A stretch of DNA of 20,149 bases from CAYHHI01 sp964356335 (lineage in GTDB: Bacteria; Arandabacterota; Arandabacteria; Arandabacterales; Arandabacteraceae): the NCBI GenBank assembly GCA_964356335.1, contig CAYHHI010000056.1, positions 1 to 20,149 of the forward strand. The letters run 5' to 3'. The position numbers and the translations under genes are program-made. How positions within the stretch are numbered: the stretch's first letter is position 1; every line of letters begins with the position of its first letter. The notes beneath the pieces were generated by a model, which was not told the origin of the DNA, searched no databases, and saw only the letters and a program-made list of their open reading frames with translations. This document shows positions 1-6,623 of the stretch, piece by piece.

Positions 1-884
1 TGGATGGCAAGTATGCCAACTACCATCACTACCGGATCTACTGGTGGGACTGCCCGGACCTTTGCAGGGATGTGAAGAGGGCCAGGAAGGAGGCAATGAG
101 CCTCCCAACCGAGGAGCGAGTGGGGACTTTCGGGAGCACGAGGCTAAGAGAGATCTTCGATAGCCTCCCCGTCGAGGACTTCCAACAGGAGTACGAGCTA
201 CTCTATGTGGATGAGCGGACTTCCTTCTTCCCGTACGAGCTCATCCTCTCGGTCACGGACCCTGCCCCTGAGGTCTACTCGACCTTCACGGAGCTCAGAG
301 ACAAGGCGACGGGGACCCTCTACGCGGGTTTCGATGTGGGCAGGCATCGCAACACGTCGGAACTCACCATCTTCGAACGCCTGGGCGAGGTCTCCTACGA
401 GCGCCTGTTTAAGACCTACGACAAGGTCGAGTTCCAGCTACAAGAGACCGCCCTGGGGGATTGTCTCACGATTCTGGGGCCTAAGCTGGCCCGGCTCTCC
501 ATAGACGAGAACGGGATCGGTATGATGTTGGCCGAGAATCTTGCCGCCAGGTTTGGGTCTCGGGTGGAGCCGGTGACGATCACGAACCAGGTGAAGGAGC
601 GGATGGCAGTGGAGTTCAGGGTGGGTTTGGAGAAACGGAATATCAGGCTCTATCCGGACAGAGAGCGTATCGGGCATTTGCACTCTGTGAAGAAGACGCT
701 CTTGCCCGGAGGTTCCACGAGGTATGACTCCGTGCGTAATGAGAAGCACCATGCGGACAAGGCATGGAGCCAGATGTTGGCCTACTGGGGATCGGCCCAT
801 GAGGTGCCGAGGATTGATCTGGCCTCATTTGGATCATTTGGTCGAAGGGTCTCAATCGATGCGTGGGGCGGGTTGGACTGGTAG
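1..884 (+). CDS. Phage-type terminase large subunit, C-terminal nuclease part (5' end outside window)
   Basis: The frame is open from base 3, so the gene enters from the left; the GTG at 72 is internal and not the start. What remains is the nuclease half of a DNA-packaging terminase, which cuts concatemeric phage DNA during head filling. Counting from the GTG codon, the RNase H-like fold shows acidic residues at expected places: D88 in GFDVGRH, D144 in LSIDENGIG and D229 in HHADKAWSQMLA. The last motif is typical of the Terminase_6C type. The ATPase domain is not visible. The gene ends cleanly in a Trp-rich tail and stop. No portal or capsid gene follows; the next recognisable gene is a sigma factor. 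This suggests a prophage remnant or a domesticated packaging gene rather than a complete phage. The family call is firm; activity is unknown. Confidence 0.85.
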   Translation, partial: DGKYANYHHYRIYWWDCPDLCRDVKRARKEAMSLPTEERVGTFGSTRLREIFDSLPVEDFQQEYELLYVDERTSFFPYELILSVTDPAPEVYSTFTELRDKATGTLYAGFDVGRHRNTSELTIFERLGEVSYERLFKTYDKVEFQLQETALGDCLTILGPKLARLSIDENGIGMMLAENLAARFGSRVEPVTITNQVKERMAVEFRVGLEKRNIRLYPDRERIGHLHSVKKTLLPGGSTRYDSVRNEKHHADKAWSQMLAYWGSAHEVPRIDLASFGSFGRRVSIDAWGGLDW

Positions 885-1604
885 AGGGATTGGGGACTGT
901 TGAAGCGTGTCATATCTCAAGAAGATGGGCTGGTTCATGCGACAAGGCGACAGTGCAAAGCACAACCTTAATGTCCCGCACGCTGCCGCCGAAATGACTT
1001 GTAACAAGTGACACTTCTGCTACACTAATACTACAGAAGGAATGAAGTGCGGCGACTCTACAGGTGAGAGGGGGTGAGTAGATTACTGTGGCCAGTCACA
1101 AATTCCTCGTCTTCCTCGGCTCTGACAGGTGCAGAGGTTTTACCCCTAACGCCGCTTGCGTCGGGATCTGGCGTCGACTAAGGACAGTCCGGCGGTCAAT
1201 CGTAGCCGAACGCTCTCTCCTTAACGGCATGGCGGGGGTCAAGGAGGACATTATCTGTGCGTTCTTGGAAGGTCTGATGATGGAACGGGTGGCTCTCCAC
1301 CCATTCGTCTGGATCCCCCGAGAACCTTGGAGATTGCTTTATTCTTGCCTGCCCGCCGGTCCGCGTCATCCGTTTCTCTTCGCAGTAGTAGCTCGCGGCA
1401 TTGGTAGCGGCAGGTCGCTTACCTGTCGACGGAGCGGTTGGCTGTCTAATCCTCCGCTCTCTGACCATGCAATTGGCGATGTTGGCCTCCATTCCAAGAA
1501 GAAGCCAATCGAGATCCACATGGGCCTGAAGATCGACTCGACTTCAGGCAGAAGTGCTAGGTCTTCGAATTGGAACTCGATTGAGGAAGAAGGAGGCCAT
1601 CCGT
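885..1604. other. 720-bp stretch without a confident gene
   Basis: Two unrecognised antiparallel ORFs overlap here: a GTG-started one at 1088-1702 (+) and an ATG-started one at 1196-1519 (-). Neither has a family signature, and the plus one runs into the well-supported sigma gene in another frame. A purine-rich stretch at 1068-1077 could serve as a ribosome site for a very short peptide. I see no structural RNA. Confidence 0.4.
999..1026 (+). promoter_or_regulatory. Weak sigma-70-like promoter candidate
   Basis: TTGTAA at 999-1004 and TACACT at 1021-1026 are spaced by 16 nt. The -35 box overlaps the 13-nt palindrome ACTTGTAACAAGT (997-1009), a possible operator. It faces the sigma-factor gene about 580 nt downstream, so the link is only a guess. 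Confidence 0.25.
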
Positions 1605-2285
1605 ATGAACCCTGTCTGTTGGACCGGACCGCTAGCCGCGAGAGCGTGGCGGGATGGTCCCATTCCACGTTTAGGCTGTATTGTCAAACAAGCACTGCAT
1701 AGCACGCACCCGTCCTGTCTTCCCAAGAACTTCGAACTCGTTGTAAGGATCATCGGCCCCAGGCTATCCGCCTGGATTACGGCTATTGTCGGCGGTGACG
1801 GCGCGCAAGTCTATGTCGCCGAGATCTTCCAAGCGGTCATCACGGCACTTTGGACGTGGCTCTCGAGTGGCAATGTGAAGCATCTGCCAGCCACTGAGGC
1901 AGATGCAGAGCTTCTGTTGTTCGGGTGGCTGAAAACAGTGGTGGGACGCGAGGTGTCTTCATTCTGGCGACAACGCCATTGGGCGCGGACTCACATCGAG
2001 TCAGATGAGATTCTCGAAACCCTTCCAGATCGACTGAACTGCATCGGCTCTTTGGACCTCCGTCTCTCGCTGGAGGAATGCCTTGAAGCGATTCCGTCCC
2101 GCAAGAGGCGGGCCATTACTATGCAGACGGACGGCTATTCGTACCGAGAGATAGCGAAGCTGCTGGGGTACAGCACGGACGGCGCCGCAAGAACCTCCGT
2201 GGCTCGTGGCAGGATGGCGCTTAGGGCAGCTTTGTCTGACGACTCTCCAGCCAGGTCATGTCATCGTGACACTGACAGCAGGTAG
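1605..2285 (+). CDS. Sigma-70 family (ECF-like) RNA polymerase sigma factor
   Basis: A 226-residue protein that would direct RNA polymerase to a specific promoter set. The ATG at 1605 is preceded by AGGAGG at 1591-1596 with good spacing, which makes it better than the GTG at 1554. Residues about 45-130 resemble a divergent region 2, with FQAVITALWTWL and REVSSFWRQRHW. Residues about 150-208 form region 4: LEECLEAIPSRKRRA, then a helix-turn-helix around YSYREIAKLLGYSTDGAA and an Arg-rich recognition helix. There is no anti-sigma domain in the protein. The next gene, 40 nt downstream, is a tiny membrane protein that could act as a tether or regulator, but that is inference. Its position between a terminase and a TerS-like remnant suggests it belongs to the phage-like module. 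The family call rests mainly on region 4. Confidence 0.75.
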   Translation: MNPVCWTGPLAARAWRDGPIPRLGCIVKQALHSTHPSCLPKNFELVVRIIGPRLSAWITAIVGGDGAQVYVAEIFQAVITALWTWLSSGNVKHLPATEADAELLLFGWLKTVVGREVSSFWRQRHWARTHIESDEILETLPDRLNCIGSLDLRLSLEECLEAIPSRKRRAITMQTDGYSYREIAKLLGYSTDGAARTSVARGRMALRAALSDDSPARSCHRDTDSR

Positions 2286-2325
2286 ACAAGTGTGCTGAAA
2301 GCGGTAACAGGGGGAGGCGATTCGC

Positions 2326-2463
2326 ATGAACAGGGTACACGGCAGTGCCGACAGGGCAGATATCGTTCTAGCCGTCTTTCTGGGCATCGTCGCGGTGCTC
2401 CTATGCATACCTGAGGCACAGCGGGCAATGATCTTGGAGGCGCTGGTCAGGGCCCTGAGATAG
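2326..2463 (+). CDS. 45-residue single-pass membrane peptide
   Basis: An ORF starting at ATG 2326 behind a GGGGAGG ribosome site at 2311-2317. After a charged N-terminus it has one hydrophobic segment, IVLAVFLGIVAVLLCI (residues 13-28), then a short amphipathic tail ending in ALVRALR. It lies 40 nt after the sigma gene and is probably co-transcribed with it. The stop TAG shares its last base with a GTG at 2463, which opens a further 39-codon ORF of unknown meaning. Function is unknown; a phage holin-like or regulatory membrane peptide is possible. The ribosome site and clean hydrophobic helix support it being real. Confidence 0.5.
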   Translation: MNRVHGSADRADIVLAVFLGIVAVLLCIPEAQRAMILEALVRALR

Positions 2464-2577
2464 TGAGCGCTCTGTTCGATTCTGAGGTCGGGGTTCCTGG
2501 TGCCCTCGCGAGAGTGATCTTGTGCGAGCCGCAAACGGCGTTGCATCCGGTTTGCGTGGGATCTACCCGATTCCTCC

Positions 2578-3002
2578 GATAGCGCTGCGCGTAAGCGAAT
2601 GGACCATTGGGATGACGTCTCCGCGGCATCAGGTAAGAGACCGTGGAGGTGGTGGAGGACTCGATAGCGGAGATGGAGGCACGGCAGGCCAAGCAAGCCG
2701 AGGCCATCCAGGCGAAAGCGTTGCAGAGGATAATAGAAGACGGGTTCAGGAGCTCGAAGGATACGGCGGATGCCTATTTCAAGGTGGTGCAGGAAGAGCT
2801 TGTGATTCAGGGAGAGCCAAACGATCGCCTCAACCTTGTCCAGCAGCAGATGATCGAGACTGGCGACAGGTATGAGGTCATCAAGGAGCTTCTGAAGGAT
2901 CCAGAGTTCAGGAAGTTCAGCAGCCGGGTGCTTCTGATGCAGGAACAGATACGAGTGCGCCGCGGGGTGGCCTTAACTGAGGATGGTGGGAGCCCGTCTT
3001 GA
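2578..3002 (+). pseudogene. TerS-like gene remnant, copy 1 (frameshifted)
   Basis: The best preserved C-terminal half of a gene repeated in this window. From 2643 the frame reads through a coiled-coil-like stretch (IAEMEARQAKQAEAIQAKAL), then the family core VIQGEPNDRLNLVQQQM followed by ETGDRYEVIKELLKDPEFRK, and ends at 3002. Just upstream, in another frame (2578-2640), the DNA encodes ARKRMDHWDDVSAASGK. That looks like the link after a helix-turn-helix in phage small terminases, so one frameshift near 2640 separates the two parts. The assignment to small terminase rests on the RGEP-type core, on the N-terminal fragment at 6346, and on the large terminase at the left end. It could instead be another phage helix-turn-helix protein. 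Confidence 0.55.
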
Positions 3003-3077
3003 TGGAACGCGAAGCCGGCCACCCGGCCAGACCAATGGGGACACCTTACCGCTTGACCTGGGGAGGCCTCATAGGGG

Positions 3078-4640
3078 TTAGGCCCTTTCTCTCATGATGT
3101 CATCAACAGGGCAATAGGGCTCAGAATCCCGATTGAGCGCTTGCAGCTTGCCCTGAAACATTTCTTGAAGTGACAGCTGTCCGGCCAGCACAGCCCCGAG
3201 GTCACTGCCATTGATGAGGATGATTGACTTCCGGCGATTCTGCTTTAGGAGTGCGGGGACGCTATCCGACCATCCGTTGATCGAAAGGAACACTCCCATC
3301 GCCTGATCGCCTGACCTGTCCACTTGCCCATAAAGGCCGTCCAACTCCCTTCCATTGGCAAGTTCCTCTCGCCACCTGCACTCTGCTAGATAGTGCGAGC
3401 CGCCAAGCGCGAAGGCTCCGTCAATCTGTTCCGCGCCTCTGTTTCTTGCAAAAGGTTTGCTCATCTCGATGCCGGAGGATGTAAACAGCTCCCGCAAAAG
3501 ATCTTGCAGGGAGTAGCCGCGCGCCTGCGGATTGTCGGACGCCACAAGCTCCTCATAGCGTCTCTTGAGTGCTTCAAGAGGAGAGAGAGGTTCCGACACA
3601 AGACGGGGGTCGAGGGCTCGCAGTTCGCGAAGGAAACGCAGGTAGGATCGCGACGTCTTGCCCTTTATCATGCCGAGATACTGGATCTTTCCCTTCAATA
3701 CAAACTGAAATGGCGTTGGCGCCCTCCACGGGGCCCGGTGCTTTCGGGCGTACTTCGCGCAATGATCACTCTGTGCAGCCTCGAGACCGTATTTCTTCCA
3801 AGCATGCAGCATCGCACGTATCTGGTTCGTGAAACATCTTGGCAGGTTAGGAAAATCATTGACGGTCACACCTGTAACCTCTTGCCTTCTGTCGCGGCGA
3901 CGAAGCCAGAGTTTTTCGGGATGGATGCAGAATCCGTTCCCGGTGACAATAGATGCGAACTCTCGACCTGGTTCGATCTGGTTGAGGCTATTGATCACAG
4001 CGATTGGCGCAGGGAAGTCTCTACGAGATGTCGAGAAGGTCATATCGTCCGCGTAGCGCGTATAGCTACACCTTTGTGTCGAGGCGAGCTTCTGGAGTTG
4101 GCTATCCATTCGCGCGCAGATCATATTCGATACCACTGGCGACGTCGGCGCTCCCTGGGGCAAGGTCCCATTGTGACAGCACAGATGGGCAAGCACAGTT
4201 GCGACACGGGCGGGTCTGTTGTATGGCTTGCCCATCAACATTCCTCTCACACGGCCGAAATTGATCGTCGGGAAGAAGTCGCGCAGGTCGGCATTGAAGA
4301 TGTACCGTCTTTGTACATGCCTTTCAGCATTGGTCCGGACGCTGCGACGGCTCACAAACCCGTGTACTGAATACTTCGGGATGTAAACAACCTGGAACAC
4401 TTGATTGAGCTTCTGTTGAAGGATCTTGGTATTCTCTGTTGGCGCAGAAATCCCACGGGCGCCACCGCTTTTCTTCTTGACCGTGAAGCACGTATAACGG
4501 CGGTCCACAGGCGTTCTGTATATCCAGTAGATCAGGTCGGAGTAAGTCACTTCAAGCATAGCAGCAACGTCCTCCGGTGATTCGAGGGCGTAGAACTGCT
4601 CTCTCAATGTCGCTGAGTCGGCTGACAGATGGAGACTCAT
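3078..4640 (-). CDS. Retron-type reverse transcriptase fused to a restriction-endonuclease-like domain
   Basis: A 520-residue protein if it starts at ATG 4640, whose ATGA overlaps the stop of the preceding ORF. Residues 1-345 are a reverse transcriptase with retron hallmarks: NAERH (104-108, the NAxxH motif), NADLRDFF (116-123), LPQGAPTSP (160-168), catalytic YADD (196-199) and VTG (255-257). Retron RTs make a branched RNA-DNA molecule from a nearby msr-msd RNA and usually guard an anti-phage toxin. Residues about 375-480 resemble an Mrr/PD-(D/E)XK fold: QIDGAF (D407), then LAECRW (E420). The usual E-x-K lysine is arginine here (R422), so cleavage may be lost or altered. The domain could therefore sense or bind DNA. 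The gene is last in a three-ORF minus-strand operon with another nuclease. The retron RT call is strong; the subtype was not assigned. Confidence 0.88.
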   Translation of the reverse strand: MSLHLSADSATLREQFYALESPEDVAAMLEVTYSDLIYWIYRTPVDRRYTCFTVKKKSGGARGISAPTENTKILQQKLNQVFQVVYIPKYSVHGFVSRRSVRTNAERHVQRRYIFNADLRDFFPTINFGRVRGMLMGKPYNRPARVATVLAHLCCHNGTLPQGAPTSPVVSNMICARMDSQLQKLASTQRCSYTRYADDMTFSTSRRDFPAPIAVINSLNQIEPGREFASIVTGNGFCIHPEKLWLRRRDRRQEVTGVTVNDFPNLPRCFTNQIRAMLHAWKKYGLEAAQSDHCAKYARKHRAPWRAPTPFQFVLKGKIQYLGMIKGKTSRSYLRFLRELRALDPRLVSEPLSPLEALKRRYEELVASDNPQARGYSLQDLLRELFTSSGIEMSKPFARNRGAEQIDGAFALGGSHYLAECRWREELANGRELDGLYGQVDRSGDQAMGVFLSINGWSDSVPALLKQNRRKSIILINGSDLGAVLAGQLSLQEMFQGKLQALNRDSEPYCPVDDIMRERA

Positions 4641-5008
4641 GGCCTTTCTTGATACAAGGAGGGGACCCCAGATGAATTTCGCTTTTCTCGCTCTTGCAAC
4701 CCCACACGACAACCACAGCCAACGTCGAAGATCGCGAGCGTAGAGCTCCCCTTCGCAACAATCACCGCTGGATCAGCGGCAAAAACGAATTCTGTGCTGC
4801 GGTCCCCTCCTAATTTGTTCCCGTACCCGGGCCTAACGACTCTGTAGGAAAAGCCCGGATTGGGCCATTTCCCGACTCGTAAGTACTTGAGTTTATTGAC
4901 AGCCATCTTACGAAAAGCGGCTTTTCCTACAGATTCAACGGTGCCGCTCACCGGCTCGGCGTAGCCGAGTCCGGGTGCAGCGGCTAGTTCGGCGGCATCT
5001 TGCTTCAT
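4637..5008 (-). CDS. 123-residue ORF between nuclease and RT, possibly overlapping the retron RNA
   Basis: This ORF joins its neighbours by two 4-nt overlaps. Its ATG (5006-5008) sits in the ATGA that ends the upstream nuclease, and its TGA (4637-4639) overlaps the RT start. Such double coupling is a good sign of translation. The protein has no family signature; it is basic in the middle (AFRKMAVNKLKYLRVGKW), with a beta-rich hydrophobic run (FVFAADPAVIVAK) and GCGCRVG near the C-terminus. The same DNA holds unusually strong inverted repeats, and a retron RT needs an msr-msd RNA, usually just upstream. Either this is an accessory protein, or the ORF is fortuitous and the segment is RNA, or it is both. 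Confidence 0.5.
   Translation of the reverse strand: MKQDAAELAAAPGLGYAEPVSGTVESVGKAAFRKMAVNKLKYLRVGKWPNPGFSYRVVRPGYGNKLGGDRSTEFVFAADPAVIVAKGSSTLAIFDVGCGCRVGLQEREKRNSSGVPSLYQERP
4657..4811 (-). ncRNA. Candidate retron msr-msd RNA
   Basis: On the minus strand a perfect 11-bp inverted repeat (arms 4801-4811 and 4657-4667) extends past one mismatch to 15-nt arms. It ends 17 nt before the RT start, where an a1/a2 pair would be expected. Directly after the first arm comes CAGCAC, which offers the AGC context usual for the branching guanosine. Then follows a perfect 6-bp hairpin, CCGCTG-ATC-CAGCGG, suitable as an msr stem. A second imperfect stem pairs GAATTCGTTTT with AAAAGCGAAATTC, the latter just before the second arm. 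A clear long msd hairpin is not obvious in the middle, which weakens the call. The neighbouring repeat at 4842-4932 is the alternative. Confidence 0.35.
4842..4932. repeat. 14-bp perfect inverted repeat with 63-nt loop upstream of the RT
   Basis: The arms CTGTAGGAAAAGCC (4842-4855) and its exact complement (4919-4932) could form a long hairpin on the minus-strand transcript. A competing local hairpin GAAAA-GCGGC-TTTTC (4912-4926) uses part of one arm. Immediately upstream on the transcript, within about 4947-4987, a strong stem built on CTCGGC-TAC-GCCGAG follows the sequence CTAGCC. A hairpin followed by a long stem is the order of msr then msd, so this segment could itself be the retron template. 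Confidence 0.6.
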
Positions 5009-5898
5009 GTCGCTTGCGCGCTCCCCTTGCTGAAGTATATCTGCTCAAGAGATAACTCCACATTGTCTCGAAGTCGCGTGTAGACTCCTCTCTTCATCTC
5101 TTCTGGCCATGCTGGCGATACTAAGTGCGTCGCGTGGAGTAGCTCCAGGAGCTTGCCGGCAGCGACAAGGTCGATCTGTAGATGGTATTTCGCGAGGTGC
5201 GGACTGATCGGGACCGCAAGGGCATCGCGGGAGAAAGTACCCGCTGTCGTAACGAAAGCCCCATGATCATGGCCAGACAGGATCAGAGCACCGACGAACT
5301 CCCGGACAACCCGAACTCCCTCGAGGTCGCTGCTCGCTCTCCGCTTGACTTGCACGGCAACAAGAGGATGGCCGTCCTTGTGACAGATGAATAGGTCGAT
5401 GCCGCCATCCTTGGCATATACCGAACTGCCAACATTGAGCACGTCCCCATGGTAGTGCTCGCGCAATACCTCGCCGACGAGGTCCTCAGCCAGTTTCGGA
5501 CTGACGTAACGCCGATCCTCCCAACATAGGGCGAGATGTTTGGCAACAAGATCCATAGGGGCGTTGTCAGATGCAAGATCAAAGGTGTGAAGAGTTCCCG
5601 CGAGTGACTGGCGCGACCATGAAGTATGGAAGCGGCTACCAAACTGGACCGCCAGAGCCGATACCGTGTCCCAGATCCATCTGCCGCATGAATGGCAGCA
5701 AAGCAGAAGCGTTAACCTGCCGTAGGACTCATGGGGCGCTGCGTCTCCTTCATCCTGTCGATAAGCCTCAGTTCTGCCGCGGCACACCTGACATCGGAAG
5801 TGCTTAGCTCCGTCTGGCAAATCAAGCCCTCGGTTGAGTACCAGCGACGTATCGTACCTGGTGTATGCTTTCGGGTACAGACGGAGTACTCTTTTCAT
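5005..5898 (-). CDS. Mrr-like restriction endonuclease with N-terminal zinc ribbon
   Basis: A 297-residue protein, first in the retron-type operon. The ATG at 5898 has GGAGG 11 nt upstream. Residues 36-39 (CQVC) and 67-71 (CCHSC) look like the two halves of a zinc ribbon, a likely DNA- or RNA-binding part. The catalytic domain at about 135-240 has the Mrr layout: DGGIDL (164-169), QVKRR (183-187, the Q-x-K form typical of Mrr), VREFVGA (198-204), and GAFVTT with FSRDA (213-226). Mrr-type enzymes cleave modified or foreign DNA; here the gene may be the toxic effector that the retron controls, which is inference. Its stop overlaps the start of the next ORF by 4 nt, so translation is coupled. 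All catalytic residues appear present. Confidence 0.85.
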   Translation of the reverse strand: MKRVLRLYPKAYTRYDTSLVLNRGLDLPDGAKHFRCQVCRGRTEAYRQDEGDAAPHESYGRLTLLLCCHSCGRWIWDTVSALAVQFGSRFHTSWSRQSLAGTLHTFDLASDNAPMDLVAKHLALCWEDRRYVSPKLAEDLVGEVLREHYHGDVLNVGSSVYAKDGGIDLFICHKDGHPLVAVQVKRRASSDLEGVRVVREFVGALILSGHDHGAFVTTAGTFSRDALAVPISPHLAKYHLQIDLVAAGKLLELLHATHLVSPAWPEEMKRGVYTRLRDNVELSLEQIYFSKGSAQAT

Positions 5899-5960
5899 AA
5901 TGAACGACCTCCAGTCTGCCGCCGAACTACTGCTTGCACTCTTCCATGCGAACCTCCATT

Positions 5961-5986
5961 GGCCCGCAGTGGCTCCGCCGCGGGCC
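5961..5986 (-). promoter_or_regulatory. GC-rich hairpin in the retron operon leader
   Basis: GGCCCGC (5961-5967) and GCGGGCC (5980-5986) form a perfect 7-bp stem around a 12-nt loop. It lies between the predicted promoter and the ribosome site of the first operon gene, so it is in the 5' leader. An outer AACCT/AGGTT pair (5951-5955 with 5999-6003) could extend the structure. It could control translation or belong to a structured RNA. Confidence 0.4.
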
Positions 5987-6003
5987 GGCGTTCCACACAG
6001 GTT

Positions 6004-6032
6004 ATCCTATCATCAAAGCCCCGTAATTCCAA
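6004..6032 (-). promoter_or_regulatory. Predicted promoter of the retron-type operon
   Basis: Read on the minus strand, TTGGAA (6027-6032) and TAGGAT (6004-6009) are separated by exactly 17 nt. Transcription would start near 5997 and give a leader of about 100 nt before the nuclease ATG at 5898. No closer promoter candidate was seen. Confidence 0.5.
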
Positions 6033-6168
6033 CAGATTTGGTGCGGTTTCATGTGGCAAGGTGATTCTAATGCGGTCTCGGCGTAACGCTCTCGTCCAAG
6101 TGTTTAGACCGTATCCACCGGACGGGACATCCGCGTCCACCATTCTGATCTCGACGCCCTGAGCTCAG

Positions 6169-6342
6169 GTGGTCCCATATGAACGTCGTTACGATCGTCC
6201 TCAACACAGGCTGGAGGAGTTCTTGAGAGAGGAACGGGTGGCAGGCGAGCAGACGAAGATTATCCTTGAGTGGAGAGACGCGAGCAATCCGAGTGAGGAT
6301 CGAGACAAGGAGTCTGGCGAACCCCAGACCGAGGGGCAATAG
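6169..6342 (+). CDS. Small hypothetical ORF upstream of the TerS N-terminal fragment
   Basis: A GTG-started ORF of 57 codons rich in Glu, Arg and Gln (for example RLEEFLREERVAGEQTKIIL), probably helical, with a charged tail ending in PQTEGQ. It stops 3 nt before the ATG of the helix-turn-helix fragment at 6346, which is operon-like spacing. I do not recognise it. It may be the 3' part of a longer, truncated phage-module gene, since the upstream sequence has no convincing ribosome site. Confidence 0.35.
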   Translation: MVPYERRYDRPQHRLEEFLREERVAGEQTKIILEWRDASNPSEDRDKESGEPQTEGQ

Positions 6343-6345
6343 GCA

Positions 6346-6477
6346 ATGGCGATCCAGTTGTCGCAGCAGAAACGGATTGAGCTGTTCAAGGCGTACTGCG
6401 ACAGGCGGTCCATCCAGTCTGTAGCGAGGAAATGCTCAGTTTGCCCGACTACGGCATGGCCCTATGCGTCGAAGTAG
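6346..6477 (+). pseudogene. TerS-like gene, N-terminal helix-turn-helix fragment
   Basis: A 43-codon ORF that begins convincingly (MAIQLSQQKRIELFKAYCDR) and continues RSIQSVARKCSVCPTT, a helix-turn-helix of the kind found at the N-terminus of phage small terminases. It then derails into a short unrelated tail and stops. The matching C-terminal half appears on the same strand at 9094-9360, beyond the NACHT gene and an IS3 relic. The simplest reading is one gene split by inserted DNA, with loss of about 80 central codons. A truncated but functional DNA-binding peptide cannot be ruled out. Confidence 0.5.
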
Positions 6478-6623
6478 AGAGTCCAAGAGCCGAACCAGCA
6501 GACAGATTCAGACCTCAGACGACTCGAGAGATCGAGACGGCAGAGGACGGCATACTCCGTTGGTTGCGGCCGTATCTATGTGTGTGCACACGGTGGCGCA
6601 GATTCAGTTCTCGGACGCTTGTG

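Noticed and set aside
3393..4370. 325-residue plus-strand ORF opposite the RT
   Set aside because: The minus strand carries all RT motifs; the plus-strand product shows no family pattern.
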